NCBI GenBank assembly: GCA_038217425.1
Contig: JBBQPM010000001.1
Span: forward strand, 96,338-160,337
Length of the DNA: 64,000 nt
Reading direction: 5' to 3'
From: JAIEPT01 sp038217425
GTDB taxonomy: Bacteria; Planctomycetota; Planctomycetia; Gemmatales; Gemmataceae
The notes under the pieces are model-generated. The model saw nothing but the letters and a program-made list of their open reading frames with translations, did not search any database and was not told the origin of the DNA. Position numbers and translations under genes: made by a program. Below, piece by piece: positions 49,849-57,579 of this stretch (position 1 is its first letter; every line of letters starts with the position of its first letter).

Positions 49849-49875
49849 CAGCTTTCCCAGGGGTGAAGGACGTTT

Positions 49876-50499
49876 GTGCGAGGGACTGGCCGGATGGACG
49901 ATGAAGACGCAGACGATCGAAAATTCCTCAAACTTCTCCTCGCCGCCCGGAATGGAGAACGCGATGCACTGGGGCGCCTATTGGAACTCCTTCGGCCCTA
50001 TTTGCAGGACATTGCACAGTCGGAGCTGGGGGCGAAACTTCAGGCGAAAGTGGGCGGTTCGGACCTGGTGCAGCAGACGTTCCTCGAAGCCAACCTCGAC
50101 TTCGCGAACTTCCGCGGAAGTAAGCCCGAAGAATGGCGCGCCTGGCTCACGGAAATCCTGCAACACAATCTACGCGATCTTTACAAGTATTATCGTACGT
50201 CCCTCAAACGCTCGCTGCTGCGGGAGGCGGCCAACGCCGACCGCTCGCTCTCGGCGCTGACGCCGGGCCCGGTGCAAACGGCGATCGTCGGCGAGCAACG
50301 CCAACTTCTGGAGCAGGGGCTGGCTCGACTGGACGAGGCCCAGCGCGAGGTGATCCGGCTGCGCGACGAAAAGATGACGTTTCCGGAGATCGGCAAACGC
50401 CTGAAAATTTCGGAGGAAGCCGCGCGCATGCAGTGGAGACGGGCGGTCAGTGAGTTGCGCCGGCTCACGCCGGGGCTGGAGGATCGCTCCGAGTTCTGA
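49876..50499 (+). CDS. RNA polymerase sigma factor, ECF-like planctomycete type
   Basis: 207 residues from GTG 49876 (AAGGA six bases upstream; ATG 49894 is the alternative). Region 2: LRPYLQDIAQSELG, then LVQQTFLEANLDFANFRGSK and EEWRAWLTEILQHNLRDLYK. Region 4: QREVIRLRDEKMTFPEIGKR and LKISEEAARMQWRRAVSELR. This is the planctomycete ECF/sigma70-ECF subfamily in which region 2 reads SDLVQQTFLEA. No anti-sigma gene is adjacent, though Ser/Thr kinases often accompany this group. Confidence 0.93.
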   Translation: MRGTGRMDDEDADDRKFLKLLLAARNGERDALGRLLELLRPYLQDIAQSELGAKLQAKVGGSDLVQQTFLEANLDFANFRGSKPEEWRAWLTEILQHNLRDLYKYYRTSLKRSLLREAANADRSLSALTPGPVQTAIVGEQRQLLEQGLARLDEAQREVIRLRDEKMTFPEIGKRLKISEEAARMQWRRAVSELRRLTPGLEDRSEF

Positions 50500-50501
50500 G
50501 A

Positions 50502-51779
50502 TCAGGCCCAGTTGAGGAATGTCGCCGAGGTGCGCATCTCCGAGAAGACGGCGACGGCGCGAAGGCCGTCGGTGAAGTACGGGTCGCCGGTGAGGTTGTG
50601 GCGCGGCGCGGATTGCGGGGCAGCCTGGGCTCCTGGGACGTATGCCACCTGCGAGACTCGCCCCGCTTCCATGAGATCGTCGAGAACATAATCGCGGGCG
50701 TCGTCGACATCGGGATCAACCTTGTGCGTGGTCAGGTTCCAGGTCTTCGTCGTAAACCGCACGCCGATGTCCCGGCTCACTTGACCGATCCAGACAGGCT
50801 TTCCCTCGTAGCGAAGCGGCGTGATCCAGAGCCGAAGGTGCAGGCGTTCATTGATCGTCTGACGAACTTTTTGCAGCGCAAAATCCTGACTGCGTCCCAG
50901 TGCGTAGAGCGAACTGACGGGCGAGTACCGGTAACGCGACCCCAGCGCAAACGCCTTGAAGGTCTGCCAGCACGAACGCAGGCTGATCGCCTCGGTCTCG
51001 TCCCAGCGGGCGCCGAACCCGCTCAGAATCGAATCGAAATCGCCGATCATCACCAGGTTGAGCGGGTCTCCCTCCGTGCGGCCGCGCCGGTTCGTCGTCG
51101 CGCGAGGAAACTCCTCGAGTCGCTTGCGCAGCTCGGCGGTATCGCAGTCGATGGTATCCGCGGAGCCGCAGAGTTCCTGCAAACTTTTGGCGCCATGATC
51201 GACGCGTAGGCCGGGAATCGCGAGCGCGAAGGCGAACTCCTTGACGTGCTCCGCTCCTTGCATGCGTACGGTGACTTGCTTCGACCCCGCATCGTGCGAA
51301 GTGAAAACGAATCCCGAGAGTTCCTGACCGGGCCGAATGATTCCCCAGCCGATGCCGTGCTTGCGGAAATAATCGTTCATGCGACTGTTGGCGATGCGAG
51401 CGCCGAGGATCTTGAACGGCAGTAGGATCAGGAGCGGCAAGAAGAGCCAGGCGAGCAGGCCGAATCCGAGGAGCCGTCGGCCGATGCGGTAGTGGTTGAC
51501 GTACGCCGCCTCCAGAGGCGGGTAGTAGCTCGGATCGAGACTGGCGAGCCGGAGTCGGTAGGCTTGGGAGCCGCGGTTGACGAGGTGCAACCAAACGGGC
51601 TGTATTCCCCTGCGTGCGAGAGGAACGCCGAAGAACTTCTCGCTTTCGCGGTCGTCGAGCACCGCGATGCGAACCGAGAGGTCGGCGTCTTCCTTGCTCT
51701 CGGCTCGGGTGAGGAACGACTGGGTATCGGGCAGGGGCGCGTACGAAATGCCGAACCAGGAAAACGTCCAGGGTTTCAC
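50502..51779 (-). CDS. LssY C-terminal-domain membrane protein
   Basis: 425 residues from GTG 51779. One long hydrophobic region (LLGFGLLAWLFLPLLILLPF) lies near 105-124. The downstream part has GDPLNLVMIGDFDSILSGFG, then SRYRYSPVSSLYALGRSQDF, ALQKVRQTINERLHLRLWIT and VWIGQVSRDIGVRFTTKTWN, the signature of the LssY_C family. It ends DGLRAVAVFSEM. It is the last gene of the prs-quinone oxidoreductase-LssY_C minus-strand operon. Confidence 0.82.
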   Translation of the reverse strand: MKPWTFSWFGISYAPLPDTQSFLTRAESKEDADLSVRIAVLDDRESEKFFGVPLARRGIQPVWLHLVNRGSQAYRLRLASLDPSYYPPLEAAYVNHYRIGRRLLGFGLLAWLFLPLLILLPFKILGARIANSRMNDYFRKHGIGWGIIRPGQELSGFVFTSHDAGSKQVTVRMQGAEHVKEFAFALAIPGLRVDHGAKSLQELCGSADTIDCDTAELRKRLEEFPRATTNRRGRTEGDPLNLVMIGDFDSILSGFGARWDETEAISLRSCWQTFKAFALGSRYRYSPVSSLYALGRSQDFALQKVRQTINERLHLRLWITPLRYEGKPVWIGQVSRDIGVRFTTKTWNLTTHKVDPDVDDARDYVLDDLMEAGRVSQVAYVPGAQAAPQSAPRHNLTGDPYFTDGLRAVAVFSEMRTSATFLNWA

Positions 51780-51791
51780 GAGGTGCTCATT

Positions 51792-52787
51792 TCAGGGCAA
51801 GAGGACGACTTTACCGACGAGGGTGCCGACCCCCTTGAGCGTGTTGTCTTCCAGGAACTGGTGCGCCGCCGCGGTCTCGGCGATCGGGAACTTCTTGCCA
51901 ATCGCCGGCTTGAGTTTCCCTTCCGCGAGCCAGCGATTGATGTCGTCGGCGCTCACGCGCTGTTCGTCGGACGGCGAGTTGAACATCGCGTAGCCGAACA
52001 TCGAGAGATCCTTGACGTAGAACGGTCCGACGGGAAAGGTCGGCTGCGAGGTTCGTCCCGCCATGACGATGATTCGGCCGCGCTGCGCCATCAGGCCGAT
52101 GATCTTGACGAAGTCGTGTTCGCGCAGGGTTTCAAACCAGACGTTGACGCCATGCCCCTGGGTGAATTCTTTGATGCGCGCGGGGATGTCATCGATCTTG
52201 TAGTTGAGGACGAGGTCGGCGCCCCAGGACTGGCACAGCTTGGCTTTTTCGGGGGAGCCGACGGTGGCGATCGCCTTGGCGCCGACGGCCTTGGCCATTT
52301 GCACGACCATCGAGCCGACGCCGCCGGTGCCGCCGTTGACGAACGCGGTCTCGCCCGCCTTGAGTTTCGCGAACTGGATCAGGCCCAGATGCGCCGTGAT
52401 GCCCACGAGCGCAGCCGCGGCGGCGGATTCGTCGCTCACGCCGGGGGGCGTCGGATAAAACCACTTTTCCTCGGCGCACACGAACTCCGCACACGTCCCC
52501 TGTCTGCCCAGCAATCCTTGATTGGACCCCCAAACGCGGTCGCCGACCTTGAAACGTGAGACGCCGGGGCCGACGGCTTCGATGACGCCGGCCACGTCCG
52601 AACCGGTGACGAAGGGTTTGGGGAGCGGCGCCGCGATCGTCCCCGCGCGGATGTAAACGTCGATCGGGTTGAGCGACGCCGCCGTGACGCGAATCAAGAC
52701 TTCGCCCGCCTTGGGGCTCGGAGTCGGCATTTCTCCGTAGGTGATGTTCGAGGCTGGGCCAGGCGTTTCCAGGATCGCGGCTTTCAT
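51792..52787 (-). CDS. NADPH:quinone oxidoreductase (MDR family)
   Basis: 331 residues from ATG 52787 (AGGAGCC upstream). The GroES-like N-domain (GEVLIRVTAASLNPIDVYIR, VTGSDVAGVIEAVGPGVSRF) precedes the NADPH site FVNGGTGGVGSMVVQMAKAV (AxxGGVG). Zinc ligands are absent, so it belongs to the zinc-free QOR/zeta-crystallin branch. It reduces quinones or activated alkenes with NADPH. It lies ten bases downstream of prs. Confidence 0.9.
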   Translation of the reverse strand: MKAAILETPGPASNITYGEMPTPSPKAGEVLIRVTAASLNPIDVYIRAGTIAAPLPKPFVTGSDVAGVIEAVGPGVSRFKVGDRVWGSNQGLLGRQGTCAEFVCAEEKWFYPTPPGVSDESAAAAALVGITAHLGLIQFAKLKAGETAFVNGGTGGVGSMVVQMAKAVGAKAIATVGSPEKAKLCQSWGADLVLNYKIDDIPARIKEFTQGHGVNVWFETLREHDFVKIIGLMAQRGRIIVMAGRTSQPTFPVGPFYVKDLSMFGYAMFNSPSDEQRVSADDINRWLAEGKLKPAIGKKFPIAETAAAHQFLEDNTLKGVGTLVGKVVLLP

Positions 52788-52797
52788 GCGAGGGCTC

Positions 52798-53751
52798 CTA
52801 TTCGAAGAGTCGGCTGACCGATTCGTTGAAGTGAATGCGCTTGATCGCGTCGGCCAGGAGCAGCGCCACGGAGAGCACCTTGATCTTGCCGAGCTGTTTA
52901 TCGGGCGTGAGCGGGATGGTGTCGGTAATCGCGATCTGGTTGATCGGCGCGATCTTGAGATTGCTGATGGAAGAGCCGCACAGAACGCCGTGCGTGGCGC
53001 AGACGAAAATTTCGCGGGCGCCGTTGAAATAGGCGATATTCGCGGCGTTGATGACGCTCGAGGCGGTCGAGATCATGTCGTCGAAAATGGCGACGATCTT
53101 CCCCTTGAGCGAGGCGCCGATGATGTTGGCGGCATTCGTCTCGGTTGCGGAGAGTCGGCGTTTGTCGACGATGGCGATCCCCCCCCCGAGCTTCTTCTGA
53201 TATTTGAGCGTCCGCTTGATGCTCCCCTCGTCGGGGCTGAGCACGACGAAGTCCTCCGAGGCGATGCCCATGGCGCGGATGTGTTCGTGCAGCACGGGCC
53301 CGGCGTGCAGGTGATCGACGGGGATATTGAAGAAGCCCTGAATCTGGGCGGCGTGCAGATCCAGGGCGACGACGCGGCTGGCGCCCGCGGTGGTCACCAG
53401 ATCCGCGATCAGCTTGGCCGTGATCGGCACCCGGCCCTGGTCCTTGCGATCTTGCCGAGCGTAGCCGTAGTAGGGGAGAACGACGGTGATGCGCGCGGCG
53501 CTGGCGCGCTTCAGACTGTCGAGAATGATGAGCAGTTCCATCATGTTTTCGTTGACGGGATGGCAGGTCGGCTGGACGAGAAAGACGTCTCGGCCACGGA
53601 CGTCTTCGTCGATGCGCGCCAGGAATTCGCCGTCGGGAAAATTTTGTAGAGTGATTTTTCCGAGCGGATCGCCGAGATACTGGGCGATCTTCTCAGCAAG
53701 GGGGACGTTGGCCCGGCCGCTGAAGACCTTGAGCTGATTGTTGTTGTTCAT
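52798..53751 (-). CDS. prs: Ribose-phosphate pyrophosphokinase
   Basis: 317 residues from ATG 53751, the usual length of class I PRPP synthases. Clear landmarks: KVFSGRANVPLAEKIAQYLG, the DGE motif (FPDGEFLARIDEDVRGRDVF), VLPYYGYARQDRK (ATP loop), VVALDLHAAQIQGFFNIPVD, the catalytic loop DKRR, and IFDDMISTASSVINAA (PRPP loop). VLSPDEGSIKR replaces the commoner PD.GG..RA. It makes PRPP from ribose 5-phosphate and ATP. No ribosome site is evident near the ATG. First gene of the operon. Confidence 0.96.
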   Translation of the reverse strand: MNNNNQLKVFSGRANVPLAEKIAQYLGDPLGKITLQNFPDGEFLARIDEDVRGRDVFLVQPTCHPVNENMMELLIILDSLKRASAARITVVLPYYGYARQDRKDQGRVPITAKLIADLVTTAGASRVVALDLHAAQIQGFFNIPVDHLHAGPVLHEHIRAMGIASEDFVVLSPDEGSIKRTLKYQKKLGGGIAIVDKRRLSATETNAANIIGASLKGKIVAIFDDMISTASSVINAANIAYFNGAREIFVCATHGVLCGSSISNLKIAPINQIAITDTIPLTPDKQLGKIKVLSVALLLADAIKRIHFNESVSRLFE

Positions 53752-53986
53752 GAGGAGCGCCGGGTGCCGATCGAGGACTCTGGAAGATGCATGGGCATTC
53801 TTAAGGGGAGGTGTTGAGAGCGTCAAGAGCGGATGAAGTCTTACGGAAGGGCTCCAGATCGCCCCGCTTTGCCAGTCCGCAAGGTGTTGTGGCGAGGCCA
53901 GATTCTTCGAAAGAATCGTTAAAGTTCGTCCGCTTTCGTGCCGATGGTCTCTTTACGGAATCATCTCAGGGAAGGACGGGACCCGA

Positions 53987-54835
53987 ATGAGTCAAGCGCC
54001 GCCGAGCACCGCCAAACCGAGGCCGGCGCTGTTTCGCGCGCTGGGCAAGCAAGATCCGCCGCCCGTGATCGACGTGGACGGCAAGACCTTCCAGCGCGTC
54101 GAGATCTACAAGCACGATTCGTGGGCTGCGACCGCGCTGTACCAATCCGGCGAAGAAAAGATCGTTTGCAAGTTCAATCGGCAACAGTCGATTCTTGGGC
54201 TGCCGATGCGTTGGCTGGGCCGTTGTCTCGCCCGCCGGGAGTCGCGATTCTACCAGCTTTTCGCAGACCTCCCCGCCGTTCCCAAAGGTTGCGGCACAAT
54301 CTCGGCCGAGGGACGCGAGCTGCCCCACGCCGCGGGCCATGCGTTCGTCGAGGGTCGGCCGCTGCGCCCGGACGACCGCCTGCCGGCACATTTCTTCGCG
54401 GATCTCAAGGCACAGCTCGCCAAGGTCCACGAACGCGGCGTTGCCTACATGGATCTCCATAAGCGCGAGAACATCATCCTGGGCCGCGACGGCCGCGGCT
54501 ACCTCATCGACTTCCAGGTCAGTTTCGGCATTCACCCCAAGACCTGGTTCTTACCGGCGCGTTGGCTGCTGCGGCTGTTCCAGTCGGGCGACCGTTACCA
54601 CATGATCAAGCACGAACTGCGTCATGCTCAAAACGCGGTCGACCAGCGCGAGAAGCAACTCAGCGAAGCACGTCCCTGGTGGATCCGCATGCACCGTCTC
54701 ATCGCCCAACCGCTGCGGAGCCTGAGGCGGATGTTGCTGGTACGGCTCGGCATCCGCCAGGGCAACGGCCGGGCTCAGAGCGAGCACTTCACGGAAGACG
54801 GCCTCCGCCACGACGCGCCACGTCGGGCGGCGTAG
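53987..54835 (+). CDS. Kdo/RIO-type protein-kinase-like protein
   Basis: 282 residues from ATG 53987 (GAAGGACGGG upstream). EKIVCKFNRQQ holds the ATP lysine; HERGVAYMDLHKRENIILG, with D-x-H-K-x-N, is the catalytic loop in the form used by Kdo kinases and RIO-like lipopolysaccharide kinases; YLIDFQVSFG gives the DFG equivalent (DFQ). The C-terminal basic helix (RLIAQPLRSLRRMLLVRLGI) may sit at the membrane. The substrate may be a sugar, lipid A core or protein. Confidence 0.78.
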   Translation: MSQAPPSTAKPRPALFRALGKQDPPPVIDVDGKTFQRVEIYKHDSWAATALYQSGEEKIVCKFNRQQSILGLPMRWLGRCLARRESRFYQLFADLPAVPKGCGTISAEGRELPHAAGHAFVEGRPLRPDDRLPAHFFADLKAQLAKVHERGVAYMDLHKRENIILGRDGRGYLIDFQVSFGIHPKTWFLPARWLLRLFQSGDRYHMIKHELRHAQNAVDQREKQLSEARPWWIRMHRLIAQPLRSLRRMLLVRLGIRQGNGRAQSEHFTEDGLRHDAPRRAA

Positions 54836-54910
54836 TTTTCGGCGAGGATTTCGATCTCACATCCCGCAATCCGTCGCGGCCGTATATGATGATAGCACTG
54901 GGGTGCGCGG

Positions 54911-55309
54911 GTGACTGAAGCAAGTAATGCTGAAGAACTCGCAGTGGCTACGCCCGGTGGCGACATTCATCGCATTGGCGGTGCGAGCGTCGAGAAACTT
55001 CGACTCAAGCCGCGTGAAGCAGCTCTCGACATTCCAGGGATCTCGGTGCTCAAGGCGCCGACCCCTGGAGCCGCGGCCCAAGAAATACGGGCCGGCCTGC
55101 CGAGAGCCTTTGCGTTGCACGAACAGGCGAAAACAATAGGAACTGCAACAGCCGAAGAAATTCGATCCGCGGGTTTCGACGTTATCGCCGCACCGTCCAT
55201 TGCACTCCCGAGCCATCACCGGATTATTCACCCCAAAGGAGCCGAGGGATTCGACGACGTCAATCTTGGCCGACTCGTCGAGGTTTTTCGAAACACCACG
55301 GGTCATTAA
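54911..55309 (+). CDS. Small protein, operon partner 1 (unknown)
   Basis: 132 residues from GTG 54911. IHRIGGASVEKLRLKPREAA is followed by QEIRAGLPRAFALHEQAKTI, GTATAEEIRSAGFDVIAAPS and HHRIIHPKGAEGFDDVNLGR. I recall this pattern (HEQ.KTIGTATAEEIRSAGF) from planctomycete and cyanobacterial hypothetical proteins that occur as pairs with another small gene. It stops one base before the ATG of the next gene. Confidence 0.7.
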   Translation: MTEASNAEELAVATPGGDIHRIGGASVEKLRLKPREAALDIPGISVLKAPTPGAAAQEIRAGLPRAFALHEQAKTIGTATAEEIRSAGFDVIAAPSIALPSHHRIIHPKGAEGFDDVNLGRLVEVFRNTTGH

Positions 55310-55310
55310 C

Positions 55311-55739
55311 ATGACAATTCAAACCGTCCGATTCATCGATGCATCCCGAAGCACGCTCGCAACAGCCCAGGTTACGGATGAGGGAAACCACTTCGCGGGC
55401 GTCATCGATTTAGAACTCGCTCCGGAAAGTCTTCGCGTTCTTTTGGATGAGTTCGAAGAAGTCGTCAACGGGCAGATGTTCGCTTTACTCGACGAAATCC
55501 AGGCCAAGATCGGGGCGATGTCGATCACGGCAATTTTCGAGGACGGTGCCGAATTCGCCGTCGAGGATCTGCAGGCTTTTCCGAGTAGTGGAGACGTCTC
55601 ATTTCGAATTGCAAGAAAGGTTCAAACCGGCCGCTGTTCTGACGAACTGGTAGAGTTGTCGTGGGCTGCGGAAATTCAGGATTCCGCGGCCTCGCGGATG
55701 TTGGCGATCGCGGCCTCGAGCGTATCACCATCGGAATAA
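55311..55739 (+). CDS. Small protein, operon partner 2 (unknown)
   Basis: 142 residues from ATG 55311. TVRFIDASRSTLATAQVTDE and GVIDLELAPESLRVLLDEFE, then ALLDEIQAKIGAMSITAIFE and AVEDLQAFPSSGDVSFRIAR. The final 25 residues overlap the end of a convergent gene and look less conserved. Together with 54911 it resembles a two-gene immunity or toxin-antitoxin-like unit, but I have no motif to prove this. Confidence 0.62.
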   Translation: MTIQTVRFIDASRSTLATAQVTDEGNHFAGVIDLELAPESLRVLLDEFEEVVNGQMFALLDEIQAKIGAMSITAIFEDGAEFAVEDLQAFPSSGDVSFRIARKVQTGRCSDELVELSWAAEIQDSAASRMLAIAASSVSPSE

Positions 55740-55939
55740 CAGCCCGGCAACGCCGGCACTTCCGCGGTGAAACCAACGTCCCCATCCGAAAGGAGAAGTG
55801 CGTAACCTACGTCATTTCCTAGAACCGCCTGGAGGCAGGCCTCAATTTGATGCATCGCGTGATCCGACAGAAGTCCAATCACCGGCCCCATTTTCGGATT
55901 GATCCCGAGTGAGAAAATCCTTGCACGACCCCTTTTCAT
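55676..55939 (-). CDS. HicB-like antitoxin domain protein, odd N-terminus
   Basis: 87 residues from ATG 55939, overlapping the preceding stop. The C-terminal 45 residues (YALLLSDGDVGFTAEVPALP, GCYSDGDTLEAAIANIREAA) are the HicB fold start, and the chain ends right after it, without the usual HTH or RHH domain. The first 28 residues (GRARIFSLGINPKMGPVIG) are not HicB; MHQIEA at 55855 is the alternative start. No HicA toxin is adjacent. It may be a truncated or rearranged antitoxin. Confidence 0.6.
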   Translation of the reverse strand: MKRGRARIFSLGINPKMGPVIGLLSDHAMHQIEACLQAVLGNDVGYALLLSDGDVGFTAEVPALPGCYSDGDTLEAAIANIREAAES

Positions 55940-56154
55940 ACTCGTTTCCGAGCAGGGGTTTGGTCGGCAATCAAGTCGTCATCCGCGTCGTCGTCCCATA
56001 CCTGGCCCGCGCCGCCCCCGATGATGCCGCAGGTTAAATCGTAGACGCTTTTACGAATCAGCACGAAGACTTCGTTTGTTGTGGGATTCACCAATTGTAC
56101 GGGAGTTTTCCAGGCCGCGATTGCCTGGACCTGTTCCTGGGTGAGTTCGAGCAT
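55936..56154 (-). CDS. Antitoxin-like small protein
   Basis: 72 residues from ATG 56154 (AGGAGAAA upstream). ELTQEQVQAIAAWKTPVQLV, NPTTNEVFVLIRKSVYDLTC matches a family of planctomycete and cyanobacterial small proteins written LTxEQxQAI...PxxVVDPxTxxxYVLI, usually the antitoxin of a short operon. The acidic end (DDDADDDLIADQTP) is typical. Linked by a 4-base overlap to the HicB-like gene, which takes the toxin position here. Confidence 0.68.
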   Translation of the reverse strand: MLELTQEQVQAIAAWKTPVQLVNPTTNEVFVLIRKSVYDLTCGIIGGGAGQVWDDDADDDLIADQTPARKRV

Positions 56155-56285
56155 GAGGTTTCTCCTTTTCAGGATCGTAGCGACATTTCGGCAGGCGATC
56201 AATCGGAAGACGCTTGCTACTCGCAAATCGCCCGTCCGCGGATAAAATCCCTCCAGCAGATCTTCGACTCTGGAGGAACCTCCCC

Positions 56286-57521
56286 GTGGCCTTTCACAAA
56301 CATACTCTCGCCAATGGCCTGACCCTGGTCGCCGAGCATAGCCCGTCGGCGCGCTCGGTGTCGCTGGGCTTTTTCGTGCGCACCGGTTCGCGCGACGAGA
56401 CGCCGGAAGTCGCGGGGGTTTCGCACTTCCTCGAGCACATGGTTTTCAAGGGGACGCCGCGGCGCTCGGCCCTGGAGGTCAACCGCGATTTCGACGCCAT
56501 CGGCGCCGACTACAACGCCTACACCAGCGAAGAAAGCACCGTCTTCTACGCCGCCCTGCTCCCCGAATATCTGACCCAGGGCGTCGATATCCTCGCCGAC
56601 ATTCTGCGCCCGAGCCTGCGCGGCGAAGACTTCGACATGGAGAAGAACGTCATCATCGAAGAGATCGGCATGTACGAAGATCAGCCGACGTGGTGCGCCT
56701 ACGATCTCGCCAAGAAGGCGTTCTTCGCCGAGCATCCGCTGGGCAACACCGTGCTCGGTTCCAACGCGAGCATCACCGCCCTCACGCGCGATCAGATGCA
56801 GGCGTATTACGACCGCCGCTATGTCGCGGGGAACATCACCGTGGCGCTGGCGGGGAAGTTCGATTGGCCCACAGCGATCGCGCTCGTGGAAAAGCAATGC
56901 GGGCATTGGCCCACGGGACCGGCGCCGCGGAACAATCGCCTCCCGGCACGGAGCAATCCGCTGCGGCAGGTGGTGACCAAGGAGAAGACGCAGCAGGAAC
57001 ACGTCTTCATGCTCTCGCCCGGCCCCGACGCCCGGTCGCCGCTGCGTTACGCCGCTCACATGCTGTCGATGATTCTGGGCGACGACTCGAATAGTCGGCT
57101 CTACTGGGAACTGGTCGATCCGGGCCTGGCCGATTCCGCGGACGTTTCGTTTCACGATTACGACGGCGCCGGGGCGTTCTTCACGTCGCTCAGTTGCGAG
57201 CCCGAGAACACGGCCGAGAATCTGGCGATCATCGAGAAAGTCTTCGCCCAGGTACAAAAGGACGGCATCACCGAAGCCGAGTTGGCGACCGCCAAGAGCA
57301 AGCTCCTCTCGCGCGAAGTCCGCGCCGGCGAACGTCCCAAGGGGCGCATGCAGGCGCTGGGCCTGACCTGGACCTATCTGGGCGAGTATCGCAGCGTCGA
57401 CGATGAACTGAAAGCGGTCGAGGCGGTCGATCTTCGGCAAATGCAGCAAGTGATCGACGAGTTCACGCTGACGCAGCAGGCGATCACCGCCCTGGGACCG
57501 CTCACGACTTTGGACGGATAG
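56286..57521 (+). CDS. M16 family zinc metallopeptidase (processing-protease type)
   Basis: 411 residues from GTG 56286 (TGGAGGAA upstream). GVSHFLEHMVFKGTPRRSAL holds the inverted zinc motif HxxEH; EESTVFYAALLPEYLTQGVD follows, with the distal glutamate in VIIEEIGMYEDQPTW. The second half (MLSPGPDARSPLRYAAHMLS) is the non-catalytic domain. This is the short bacterial 'mitochondrial-processing-peptidase' form (PqqL/YmxG type) of one active and one inactive domain. No signal peptide. Confidence 0.95.
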   Translation: MAFHKHTLANGLTLVAEHSPSARSVSLGFFVRTGSRDETPEVAGVSHFLEHMVFKGTPRRSALEVNRDFDAIGADYNAYTSEESTVFYAALLPEYLTQGVDILADILRPSLRGEDFDMEKNVIIEEIGMYEDQPTWCAYDLAKKAFFAEHPLGNTVLGSNASITALTRDQMQAYYDRRYVAGNITVALAGKFDWPTAIALVEKQCGHWPTGPAPRNNRLPARSNPLRQVVTKEKTQQEHVFMLSPGPDARSPLRYAAHMLSMILGDDSNSRLYWELVDPGLADSADVSFHDYDGAGAFFTSLSCEPENTAENLAIIEKVFAQVQKDGITEAELATAKSKLLSREVRAGERPKGRMQALGLTWTYLGEYRSVDDELKAVEAVDLRQMQQVIDEFTLTQQAITALGPLTTLDG

Positions 57522-57579
57522 AGTTCGCACGGTCGTTCGTCTTTATCGCGGTTGCAACGTGTTCGGGCGAGGATTCGTC

